Assembly (NCBI RefSeq): GCF_963675965.1
Contig: NZ_OY780935.1
Span: 690,001 to 754,000 of the forward strand
DNA from: an uncultured Celeribacter sp.
GTDB lineage: Bacteria > Pseudomonadota > Alphaproteobacteria > Rhodobacterales > Rhodobacteraceae
Reading direction: 5' to 3'
DNA: 64,000 nucleotides
Under the pieces are notes generated by a model. That model made no database searches and was not told where the DNA came from. It saw only the letters and a program-made list of their open reading frames with translations. A program made the position numbers and the translations under genes. The number at the start of each line of letters is the position of its first letter. Within the stretch, counting starts at the first letter, position 1. Below, piece after piece: positions 26,200 through 34,340 of this stretch.

Positions 26200-27153
26200 A
26201 TGGCAGACACGGCCCCTAGGAAAATCATCATCGACACGGACCCTGGCCAGGATGACGCCATGGCCATCCTTCTGGCGCTCGGATCGCCAAAAGAGATCGA
26301 CGTGCTGGGCATCACCGCCGTGGCCGGCAACGTGCCAATCGCTCTGACCGCAAAGAACGCGCGTAAAGTCTGCGAAGTCGCAGGCCGTACGGACGTCAAG
26401 GTTTTTGCCGGATGCGACCGTCCTCTGACCCATACGCTTGTGACTGCCGAACATGTGCATGGCAAAAGCGGGCTCGACGGGATCGAGCTGCCGGAACCGA
26501 CCATGACGCTGCAGGACCAGCACGGGGTGGATTTCATCATCGAAACCCTTGAACGCGAGCCAGAAGGCACGGTGACCCTGTGCCCTCTGGGGCCGCTCAC
26601 CAATATCGCGACAGCCTTTCAGAAAGCGCCGCACATCGTTGAAAAAGTGCAGGAAATCGTCCTGATGGGCGGGGCCTATTTCGAGGTCGGCAACATCACC
26701 CCTGCGGCCGAATTCAACATCTACGTCGACCCGGAAGCCGCTGAAATCGTGTTCAAATCCGGCGTCAAACTGACCGTTATGCCGCTCGACATGACCCATA
26801 AGGTGCTGGTGACCAAAGAACGGCTTCAGGTCTTTCATGACTTCGGCAACCATCTGGGAGATGTCGTCGCCGGCTGGCTCGACTTCTTCGAACGTTTCGA
26901 CGTGGAGAAATACGGCTCTCTGGGCGGCCCGTTGCATGATCCGACAGTGATCGCCTATCTGATCAAGCCCGAACTGTTTTCCGGGCGTTTCATCAATGTC
27001 GAGATCGAAACACAATCGAAACTGACCCGCGGCATGACCGTCGCCGACTGGTGGGGCGTCACCGACCGTGCCCCCAACGCCATGTTCATGGGCGACGCGG
27101 ATGCCGAAGGCTTTTTCAATCTGCTCACAGAACGCGTGCGCAGCCTCGCCTGA
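26200..27153 (+). CDS. Inosine-uridine nucleoside N-ribohydrolase family protein
   Basis: A 317-residue hydrolase that splits nucleosides to ribose and base for salvage. The calcium/active-site motif IIIDTDPGQDDAMAIL occupies residues about 7-22 (DxDxxxDD). The mid-protein GGAYFEVGNITPAAEFNIYVDPEA and the C-terminal DPTVIAYL, with its Asp, complete the site. ATG 26200 has GAGG at six-base spacing; 26188 is an alternative. Substrate preference cannot be read. Confidence 0.92.
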   Translation: MADTAPRKIIIDTDPGQDDAMAILLALGSPKEIDVLGITAVAGNVPIALTAKNARKVCEVAGRTDVKVFAGCDRPLTHTLVTAEHVHGKSGLDGIELPEPTMTLQDQHGVDFIIETLEREPEGTVTLCPLGPLTNIATAFQKAPHIVEKVQEIVLMGGAYFEVGNITPAAEFNIYVDPEAAEIVFKSGVKLTVMPLDMTHKVLVTKERLQVFHDFGNHLGDVVAGWLDFFERFDVEKYGSLGGPLHDPTVIAYLIKPELFSGRFINVEIETQSKLTRGMTVADWWGVTDRAPNAMFMGDADAEGFFNLLTERVRSLA

Positions 27154-27207
27154 GGCCGCCTGCGCGCTAGATCTGCCCTATAACGCAGCCCATAACACAG
27201 ACAGCCC

Positions 27208-28611
27208 ATGACACAGTTTGACAACAGCTACGCCCGCCTACCCGACCGGTTCTTCACCCGGATCGCCCCGGAGGAAGCCCCGGCCCCGGAGCTCGTCCTG
27301 TTCAACGATGCGCTGGCGGCAGAGTTGGGCGTATCGGACTGGGGGGCGGACATCCTGTCGGGCAATGTCATTCCCGACGGAGCCGATCCGCTGGCACAGG
27401 TCTATGCCGGGCATCAGTTCGGCGGCTGGAACCCGCAACTCGGGGACGGGCGCGCGGTGCTTTTGGGCGAGATCATCGACCGCTCCGGCGCGCGGCGCGA
27501 CATCCAGCTCAAGGGCGCAGGACGCACGCCTTATTCGCGCAACGGCGACGGGCGTGCCTGGATCGGGCCGGTGCTGCGCGAATATATCGTCAGCGAATTC
27601 ATGCAGGGTGCGGGCGTGCCCACGACCCGTGCCTTGGCCGCCCTGCGCACTGGCGCGCGGGTGCAGCGCGAACGGAGCTATCCCGGCGCCATTCTGGCGC
27701 GCGTCGCCGCCAGCCACATCCGCGTCGGCACCTTTCAGTATTTCACCGCCCGCGACGATGTGGAGGCCATTCGTCTGCTGGCCGATCACACGCGCACACG
27801 GCACTTTCCGCAGGCGCAAACCACGCTGGAGCTTTACGCCGGCATCGTCGCAGCCCAGGCGACACTGATCGCCAAATGGATGGGGTTGGGCTTTGTGCAT
27901 GGGGTGATGAACACCGACAATATGGCGATCTCCGGCGAAACAATCGACTATGGCCCCTGCGCCTTCATCGACGCCTATTCGCCCAAGGCCGTCTATTCCT
28001 CCATCGACCAGTTCGGCCGCTATGCCTATGAACAACAACCCTCGATGGCGCATTGGAATCTGGCGCAGCTCGGATCCTGTTTTGTCCCGCTTCTGGAGGA
28101 GGAACTGGGATCGCAGCCTAAAGCCATCGACGCGCTTACAGAGACGCTCAACACCTTCCCGGATCTCTATCAGGCGCAATGGCGTCAGGTCTTTGGTGCC
28201 AAACTGGGGATTGCCGATCCGGACGAAGACGATCTGCCGCTCATTCAGGAGTTCCTAAGCATCATGGCGCAGGATGGTGCAGATTTCACCAACAGTTTCT
28301 ATGGGTTGATCGACGGCACCGCGCGCGACTGGTTTCTGGATCGTGACGCGTTCGACGCTTGGAACAGCCGTTGGGAGACTCGCCGAGCGCCAGCAGCCGA
28401 AGACCTGATGCGTTCCTCCAATCCGGCGCTGATCCCGCGCACCCATCGTATCGAAGAGGCGATTCAATCCGCGCTCGAAGGCGATGATAGCAAGGCGCGA
28501 CGTCTGGCCGACGTACTGACCCGGCCCTTCGATCTGGCCGACGGGGAGCGCGATCTGACCCATCCGCCACGCGACGACGAAATCGTGCCACAGACCTTTT
28601 GCGGCACCTGA
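27208..28611 (+). CDS. selO: Protein adenylyltransferase SelO (YdiU family)
   Basis: A 467-residue pseudokinase-fold enzyme that transfers AMP from ATP to protein hydroxyls; in bacteria it is linked to redox stress. The conserved segments AQVYAGHQFGGWNPQLGDG, DIQLKGAGRTPYSRNGDGRA and the metal-binding NTDNM/DYGPCAF region are present. It ends QTFCGT, with a cysteine three from the end, the position where many relatives carry selenocysteine or cysteine. No SECIS-like signal is needed because the codon is TGC. It follows the nucleoside hydrolase by 54 bases. Confidence 0.94.
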   Translation: MTQFDNSYARLPDRFFTRIAPEEAPAPELVLFNDALAAELGVSDWGADILSGNVIPDGADPLAQVYAGHQFGGWNPQLGDGRAVLLGEIIDRSGARRDIQLKGAGRTPYSRNGDGRAWIGPVLREYIVSEFMQGAGVPTTRALAALRTGARVQRERSYPGAILARVAASHIRVGTFQYFTARDDVEAIRLLADHTRTRHFPQAQTTLELYAGIVAAQATLIAKWMGLGFVHGVMNTDNMAISGETIDYGPCAFIDAYSPKAVYSSIDQFGRYAYEQQPSMAHWNLAQLGSCFVPLLEEELGSQPKAIDALTETLNTFPDLYQAQWRQVFGAKLGIADPDEDDLPLIQEFLSIMAQDGADFTNSFYGLIDGTARDWFLDRDAFDAWNSRWETRRAPAAEDLMRSSNPALIPRTHRIEEAIQSALEGDDSKARRLADVLTRPFDLADGERDLTHPPRDDEIVPQTFCGT

Positions 28612-28623
28612 CGTTCGAGGCGG

Positions 28624-29298
28624 CTATTGATCCCGGTCATCCAGTTTTTCCGGGCGATAGCGGCGGAACAGCGTGTGGCGATTGCGCAGGATCACCTCGC
28701 GCAGGATCGAAGAAAACGGCCCCAGACGTTCGTGTTTGAGATAAATCACCCCGGCAAGCGCCCCCATGGCAGCACCGATGGCATCGACAAAAATGTCGCC
28801 CATCGTATCCTTGAGACCGGACTTTTGCATATCCGTGCCGAAATGCGCGTCGATCGAAAATTCCACCAGCTCCCAAAGCGCGCCGATTGACAGGGCAAAG
28901 CAAAAAGCGAACATCCCCATGGCCAGCGCAGGCGCACGATAACGGTCCCCCTGAAACAGCATGAACATCACCAGAAAGCCGATCAGCCCCAGCGCCAGAG
29001 CAGAGATCCCGTGTAGCATCACATCCCACCACCAGAAGGCCTCATAGTAATCTGTGAATTCGCCCAGAAACAGCGAGGCGAAAATGAACACGACGATGAT
29101 GCCGACAAAGCGGCGCGGGATATGAAAGGCAAAACGCACGGCGAAAAGCACCGGCAGCAAGGTCAGGGCAAAGGTGCCCAGCGCGATCAGGGCCGTCGAC
29201 AGGCTGCCCGAAAACAACGCGATCACCGCCTCACCCAAGAGCGCGACCCAGACGATCCAGGAGGTCAACGGAATGTCAGTCAATGGCAGGCGGTTCAT
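28624..29298 (-). CDS. Membrane protein (DUF2238/YjdF-like), copy 1
   Basis: A 224-residue polytopic inner-membrane protein with six to seven predicted helices. The most conserved parts are FWWWDVMLHGISALALG, MFMLFQGDRY and SIGALWELVEF, with a conserved His, Trp and Glu inside the membrane. QKSGLKDTMGDIFVDAIGA follows before a basic C-terminus (RRYRPEKLDDRDQ). This pattern resembles DUF2238 (YjdF). Function is unknown. A close paralogue lies immediately upstream on the same strand. Confidence 0.75.
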   Translation of the reverse strand: MNRLPLTDIPLTSWIVWVALLGEAVIALFSGSLSTALIALGTFALTLLPVLFAVRFAFHIPRRFVGIIVVFIFASLFLGEFTDYYEAFWWWDVMLHGISALALGLIGFLVMFMLFQGDRYRAPALAMGMFAFCFALSIGALWELVEFSIDAHFGTDMQKSGLKDTMGDIFVDAIGAAMGALAGVIYLKHERLGPFSSILREVILRNRHTLFRRYRPEKLDDRDQ

Positions 29299-29370
29299 GG
29301 GGCTCTCCGTCGCGGCTGGTCACAGCTCAACGTATAAGCCCGGCAAAAGGTTGCCCGCAAAGATGACGGC

Positions 29371-30042
29371 CTATTTAGATCGATACTTGGCGAAAAGGCG
29401 TTTGTTGCGGGTAATGAAGTCCCGGATCGTGCCGGCAAAGGGCGTGTCGCGATCAAAGGCCACGTAGATCGCCCCCGACACAGCCCCGACCAATCCGCCG
29501 CAGGCATCGACGATCAGGTCCCACATCGTGTCCTGCAGACCTGACTTTTGCATATTGGTGCCAAAGGTCTGGTCTATCGTATATTCGAAAATCTCCCAGA
29601 TCGCGCCGATCGACATGGCAAAACAGAACGCAAACAGACCTATGGCCCAGGGCGGAGCCGCATAGCGATCCCCTTGGAACAGCATGAAGATCGCCACAAA
29701 GCCGATCAGGCCAAACCCGATAGCCGACCCGCCGTGCAGCACCACATCCCACCACCAGTAGCGGTAATAGAAATCCCCGACTTCGCCCAGAAACAGCGTG
29801 GCAAAGATGAACAAGACAATGCCGGTCATGAAGCCGCGCGGGATATAGATATGAAAGCGCCGCGCAAAGGCCATAGGCAGCAAGGTCAGCCCCAATGTGC
29901 CCAGCGCGATGAAAGACGAGGTGTAGCGTTCGGTGACCAGACCCGCGATGAACTCCGCGATCAGCGCCAGCCAGACCAGCCGCATCAGCAAGGGTTGCGC
30001 CTGAGCCGCCCGAAACAGATTGCGCAGTGCGATTTTGACCAT
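29371..30042 (-). CDS. Membrane protein (DUF2238/YjdF-like), copy 2
   Basis: About 223 residues, the tandem paralogue of the gene at 28624-29298. It shares YWWWDVVLHGGSAIGFG, MLFQGDRY, SIGAIWEIFEY and MQKSGLQDTM. The conserved in-membrane His and Glu are kept, so both copies are probably active. The ATG at 30042 aligns best with the start of the paralogue. An upstream ATG at 30093 is open but would bring the start to within 22 bases of the divergent gene. The two copies are probably one transcript. Confidence 0.72.
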   Translation of the reverse strand: MVKIALRNLFRAAQAQPLLMRLVWLALIAEFIAGLVTERYTSSFIALGTLGLTLLPMAFARRFHIYIPRGFMTGIVLFIFATLFLGEVGDFYYRYWWWDVVLHGGSAIGFGLIGFVAIFMLFQGDRYAAPPWAIGLFAFCFAMSIGAIWEIFEYTIDQTFGTNMQKSGLQDTMWDLIVDACGGLVGAVSGAIYVAFDRDTPFAGTIRDFITRNKRLFAKYRSK

Positions 30043-30114
30043 TGAGCCGTCACTTTCCGATATTTCCACCCCACAGCTGATGAAATGGGCCATGGGTCTG
30101 CCTATGTTAATAGC

Positions 30115-30834
30115 ATGAAAGCAAAATTAGAAAGTGCAGCCCTGCGTCTTGCCTCTTACAATCTGCGCAAATGCCGTGGGACCGACGGGCTGCGCGCACC
30201 GGGGCGCATTTTGGATGTGATCAATGCGCTGGACGCCGATGTCGTGGCCCTGCAGGAGGCCGACATGCGGCTGGGCCAGCGCCCGGCCGCCCTGCCCCCG
30301 CAGATGATCGAAACCCATACCGATTTCACTGCGGCGCCGGTGAATGCCTCTCCGGTGTCGGTCGGCTGGCACGGCAATGCGATCTTGCTGCGCAAATCTG
30401 CAGATCTTGAGGCGGTGCACCGTTTCGACCTGCCGGGGCTCGAACCGCGCGGCGCGGTGGCCATCGACCTGAAGGGGCTGCGCGTCGTCGGCGTGCATCT
30501 GGGACTGTTGCGCGCCTCGCGGCAAAAGCAGCTCCACGCGATCCGCAGCCATCTGGCCGCATTGGATGACCGCCCCACCGTGATCCTTGGTGATTTCAAC
30601 GAATGGTCCCGCACGCAGGGGCTGGATCCGCTGCGTGACCGCTTTGCCATTTTTGCCCCCGGGCGCTCGTTTCACGCCTCCCGCCCCATGGCGGCGCTCG
30701 ACCGGATCGCCCATACCGACACGCTGGAGTTGCGCGACGCCGGGGTCGCGGAAACCGATCTGACCCGCCGCGCCTCCGATCACCTGCCGATCTGGGCGGA
30801 TTTCCAACCGACAGGACCACGCCCGGCCCGCTGA
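30115..30834 (+). CDS. Endonuclease/exonuclease/phosphatase family protein
   Basis: A 239-residue metal-dependent phosphodiesterase-fold protein. It has the typical order LRLASYNLRKC (Asn), ALQEADMRL (Glu), GVHLGLLRASRQKQL, ILGDFNEW (Asp-Asn) and ASDHLPIWADF (Asp-His) motifs, so the active site is complete. No signal peptide is seen. The substrate could be DNA, a phospholipid head group or an inositol phosphate. A TATGTTAAT -10-like element ends only five bases before the ATG and there is no ribosome binding site, so the mRNA may be leaderless or nearly so. Confidence 0.88.
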   Translation: MKAKLESAALRLASYNLRKCRGTDGLRAPGRILDVINALDADVVALQEADMRLGQRPAALPPQMIETHTDFTAAPVNASPVSVGWHGNAILLRKSADLEAVHRFDLPGLEPRGAVAIDLKGLRVVGVHLGLLRASRQKQLHAIRSHLAALDDRPTVILGDFNEWSRTQGLDPLRDRFAIFAPGRSFHASRPMAALDRIAHTDTLELRDAGVAETDLTRRASDHLPIWADFQPTGPRPAR

Positions 30835-30942
30835 CCGGCCAAACGCGACAGCGTTTTTCACAGCCATGCGAACGGCGTTTTTCACTGTGCTTTGCGCGTG
30901 CGGGTGCTACACAAAGGGAAACTCACGGCATGAGATATTCCG

Positions 30943-32208
30943 ATGACCCTTTTGCAAATCGCCTCGCTTCTGATCGTTCTGGCCGGTGCCTTCGGTGCGA
31001 TCAACTATCTGTTTCTTAAGCTTCCCTCCTCGATCGGCATTCTCGTCGTCGCCCTGATCGCCTCGCTTGTGGTGATCGGTCTAGACGCGGTGTTCCCGGC
31101 CTCACAGGTCGAAGAGACGATCCGGGCCGAAGTCATGGGCTTTGATTTTTCCGATACGCTTCTGGAAGGCATGCTGGGGCTGTTGCTTTTCGCAGGCGCG
31201 CTCCATGTCAAAGTCTCCGACCTGCGTGCGCAATGGCAGCCTGTTTTGCTGATGGCGACACTGGGCGTGGCGCTCTCCACTGCAGTGGTCGGCATCGGCT
31301 TTAGCTGGCTCACCGGCATGCCGCTGCTGATCGCGCTGACCTTCGGCGCGCTGATTTCCCCGACCGATCCGGTGGCCGTTCTGGGCGTTCTGCGCGAAGC
31401 GGCGCTGCCCAAAAGCCTTGAAACCAAGATCGCCGGGGAAAGCCTGTTCAACGACGGTGTCGGCTATGTCGTCTACCTCGTCCTTGTCGGGCTGGCCTTT
31501 TCCAGCGGCGGTCACGGCGCCCACGCCGGAGGCGATCACGCGGTGCAGGATGCCCTGCTGCTCTTCGCCCAGGAGGCCCTTGGCGGCGCCGTTCTGGGGC
31601 TGGTGCTGGGCTGGCTCACCTTCCGGGTGATGCGCCTGATCGACGATTACGCACTGGAGGTGCTGATCACGCTCGGGCTGGCCTTTGGGGGTTATGAGCT
31701 GGCCGTATACCTGCATGTCTCCGCCCCGATCATGGCGGTTTGTGCCGGGCTTCTGATCGGCGATGTGGGCGCGAAATACGGCATGTCGGAACAGACCCGG
31801 CGCTATGTCGATGCCTTCTGGAAAATGATCGACGAAATCCTCAACGCCATCCTGTTCCTGATGATCGGCTTTGAGGTTTTCGCCATTGCCTTTGACATGT
31901 CTTCGGTCAAGGCCGGGGCGATGGCCATTGTTCTGGCGCTGCTCGCGCGTCTGGTGGCCGTCGCCGTGCCGGTTCTGATGCTGCGGCCTTTCTCGCAGTT
32001 TTCAAAGGGCACGATCCCGATCATGACCTGGGGCGGGTTGAAAGGCGGGATCTCCGTGGCTCTGGCACTGTCGCTGCCCGACGGCGACTGGAAGCCCCTG
32101 ATCCTGACCGCGACCTATATGGTCGTTGTCTTTTCCATCATCGTGCAGGGGCTGAGCGTGGCGGCATTGGCCAAACGCGTTGGCCGCGAACCGGAGCTGA
32201 ACGTATGA
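30943..32208 (+). CDS. Sodium:proton antiporter, CPA1/NhaP type
   Basis: A 421-residue inner-membrane transporter with about 12 predicted helices that exchanges Na+ or K+ for protons. The active-site helix motif ISPTDPVAV (around residue 145) and the ESLFNDGVGYVVYL (around 165) segment, with its Asn-Asp pair, are the CPA1 signatures. A His-rich cytoplasmic loop (GGHGAHAGGDHA) lies near residue 190 and could sense pH. The ATG at 30943 starts the first helix. The stop overlaps the next ATG by four bases. Confidence 0.93.
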   Translation: MTLLQIASLLIVLAGAFGAINYLFLKLPSSIGILVVALIASLVVIGLDAVFPASQVEETIRAEVMGFDFSDTLLEGMLGLLLFAGALHVKVSDLRAQWQPVLLMATLGVALSTAVVGIGFSWLTGMPLLIALTFGALISPTDPVAVLGVLREAALPKSLETKIAGESLFNDGVGYVVYLVLVGLAFSSGGHGAHAGGDHAVQDALLLFAQEALGGAVLGLVLGWLTFRVMRLIDDYALEVLITLGLAFGGYELAVYLHVSAPIMAVCAGLLIGDVGAKYGMSEQTRRYVDAFWKMIDEILNAILFLMIGFEVFAIAFDMSSVKAGAMAIVLALLARLVAVAVPVLMLRPFSQFSKGTIPIMTWGGLKGGISVALALSLPDGDWKPLILTATYMVVVFSIIVQGLSVAALAKRVGREPELNV

Positions 32209-33038
32209 CCCGATATCTCACCTATGACGTCTTCACCGACACGCCTTTTGGCGGCAATCCGCTGGCCGTCGTGCCCGAGGCCGCAGCTCTGGCGGAAGAG
32301 CAATTGCAACGCATCGCGCGGGAATTCAACTATTCGGAGACCGTGTTTCTCTTCCCCCCGGAAGACCCAGAGAACACCGCCCGGCTGCGGATTTTCACCC
32401 CGACGATGGAAGTGCCCTTTGCCGGGCACCCCACCATTGGCGCCGCCATCGCCCTCTCTGAACTTGGCCACGGTCCGGATCTGCGTCTGGAGCTGCCCGT
32501 TGGGCTGATCACCGCCACAGTCCATGAGGGCGCCGCCACCTTCACCGCCCGCCAGCCGCTTGACATCCTCGCCCATCCCGAGGCCTCTCTTGTCGCTCGC
32601 GCCCTTGGGCTCGACAGCGCCGATCTGAAAGACGCACCTGTGATGGCAGGCATGGGGCTCGCCTTTACCTTCACGGAACTCAACAGCCGTGACGCTCTGG
32701 CGCGGATATCGCTGGATCACGCGGCGTTCCGGGAGGGCCATGCGCGCTACCCGATGGGGCTCGACTTCGCACTGGCCCCCTATTGGCGCGACGGCGACAC
32801 GATCCATCTGCGCATGTTCGCCCCGCTCGACGACATTCCCGAAGACCCGGCAACAGGATCGGCCTCGGCGGCGCTCGGACGGCTGCTGCGCGAACGCAGC
32901 GGGCAGGATCAGGAGCTGATCATCCATCAGGGCGACGATATGGGCCGTCCGTCCCGGATTTCGGTGTCGGCCAAGGCCGATGCGGTGACCATCGGCGGCC
33001 AAGCCATCCGGATAATGGAAGGGCGGCTGGTGTTCTGA
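32205..33038 (+). CDS. PhzF family phenazine biosynthesis-like isomerase
   Basis: A 277-residue protein with the PhzF/diaminopimelate-epimerase fold of two similar halves. The N-terminal VFTDTPFGGNPLAVV, the catalytic-glutamate region NYSETVFLFPP and PFAGHPTIGAA are present, and the second half has EDPATGSASAALG. Most relatives are not in phenazine pathways and their substrates are unknown. It is translationally coupled to the antiporter through ATGA (32205-32208). Confidence 0.92.
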   Translation: MTRYLTYDVFTDTPFGGNPLAVVPEAAALAEEQLQRIAREFNYSETVFLFPPEDPENTARLRIFTPTMEVPFAGHPTIGAAIALSELGHGPDLRLELPVGLITATVHEGAATFTARQPLDILAHPEASLVARALGLDSADLKDAPVMAGMGLAFTFTELNSRDALARISLDHAAFREGHARYPMGLDFALAPYWRDGDTIHLRMFAPLDDIPEDPATGSASAALGRLLRERSGQDQELIIHQGDDMGRPSRISVSAKADAVTIGGQAIRIMEGRLVF

Positions 33039-33213
33039 ACCGACCGCCTCAAAGTGCCACCACCGGTCCACAGCCGGGACCGCAGATGACCGCAAGCCTT
33101 CTGCATTCGTGCATGCCCCATCTGCGGCTGTAAAGTCCCGCCTCGCGCGCTCAAAGCTTGCGCCGCCGGGGCGTTTTACGCCATCTCGGTCTAACACAGA
33201 TCGGGAATCACCC

Positions 33214-34122
33214 ATGCACAACCTGCGCGCCATCCTTCTTGTCATCGCGGCCATGGCCGGTTTCGCCCTCGAAGACACGGCGATCAAAGTCCTGTCCGAA
33301 ACGCTGCCCGTGGGCGAAATTCTGGTGATCCTTGCCGTGGCCTGCGCCGCGCTCTTTGGCCTTTGGGCGGTGATCAAAGGCGACCGGATCTTTGCCCGGC
33401 ACAACTGGCGCCCCAAGCCCCTGCTGCGCGCGGCCACCGAAGGCTTTGCCGCCGTCAGCTTTGCCACGGCTCTGGCCATGGTGGATATCTCTGTGGTCGG
33501 GGCCGTGTTCCAGTCCATGCCGCTGGTCGTGACCTTTGCCGCCGCGCTGTTTCTGGGGGAAACCGTTGGCTGGCGACGCTGGAGCGCCATCGCAATCGGC
33601 TTTGTCGGCGTGCTGATGATCATCCGTCCCGGTCTGTCCGGCTTTGACCCCAATGTGCTTTGGGTGCTGGTCGCCGTTGTCATGGTCGCCACCCGCGATC
33701 TGATGACCCGCGTCATGGACGCCAAAGTGCCCTCCTCTGTCGTCTCTTTTCAGGCTTTTCTGGCGGTGATCCCTGCAGGCCTTCTGAAATTCTGGTTCGC
33801 GGGCGAAAGCCTGCAACTGCCGGGCGCGACCGAGGCCTCTCTGCTGGTGGCTGCGACCGGCTGTGCGATTTTCGGCTACAGCTGCATCGTGGCGGGCATG
33901 CGGCTGGGCGATGCCTCTGCTGTGACCCCGTTTCGCTACACCCGTCTGGTGTTTTCCATGGCAGCGGGGATCGTGGTCTTTGGCGAGCGGCCCGATTTGA
34001 TGACTTTCCTCGGCTCCGCACTGATCATCGCCTCCGGTCTCTACACCTTCCTGCGCGAACGTCAGGTGGCCCGCCGCGCCGCCCGTGTCCTGCGTGAAGA
34101 GGCCCAGACCCACGGGTTCTGA
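33214..34122 (+). CDS. DMT superfamily (EamA) transporter
   Basis: A 302-residue inner-membrane exporter with ten predicted helices in two EamA repeats. The first repeat starts RAILLVIAAMAGFALEDTAIK, and the second has SSVVSFQAFLAVIPAG and ends VVFGERPDLMTFLGSALIIASG. Members export amino acids, nucleotides or drugs; the substrate here cannot be read. The ATG at 33214 begins the first helix, so the upstream extension to 33109 is not used. Confidence 0.9.
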   Translation: MHNLRAILLVIAAMAGFALEDTAIKVLSETLPVGEILVILAVACAALFGLWAVIKGDRIFARHNWRPKPLLRAATEGFAAVSFATALAMVDISVVGAVFQSMPLVVTFAAALFLGETVGWRRWSAIAIGFVGVLMIIRPGLSGFDPNVLWVLVAVVMVATRDLMTRVMDAKVPSSVVSFQAFLAVIPAGLLKFWFAGESLQLPGATEASLLVAATGCAIFGYSCIVAGMRLGDASAVTPFRYTRLVFSMAAGIVVFGERPDLMTFLGSALIIASGLYTFLRERQVARRAARVLREEAQTHGF

Positions 34123-34199
34123 GGCGCGAAGACCAAGACGCGGGATGTGAGCCTGCAGCTCACGGCTCTGCTCTTTTTTAAGACTCTTGACGTAAATCA

Positions 34200-34261
34200 G
34201 TTACCGCTAACGAATAATGTGCCATGGAAGCGGGCAAGACCCGTGGCATGTTAGCGCTCAA
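34200..34261. promoter_or_regulatory. Two operator-like sites in the eno promoter region
   Basis: A perfect palindrome GTTACCGCTAAC (34200-34211) follows a TTGACG -35-like element (34187-34192), and a partial copy GTTAGCGCTCAA lies at 34250-34261. The GTTA-N4-TAAC shape matches LacI-family operators such as the one described for CceR, the regulator of central carbon metabolism in Rhodobacter. Assignment to CceR is inference. Confidence 0.5.
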
Positions 34262-34340
34262 TTGTTGACGCCCACGCCCCGGCTGTTATCAAGCAAGCAA
34301 CTGGCTCGCCAACCGAAAACATGAAAAGGGATCAAAAGCC

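Noticed and set aside
32115..33725. 536-residue minus-strand frame
   Set aside because: Antisense to phzF and the DMT transporter gene; Arg/Ser-rich shadow translation.
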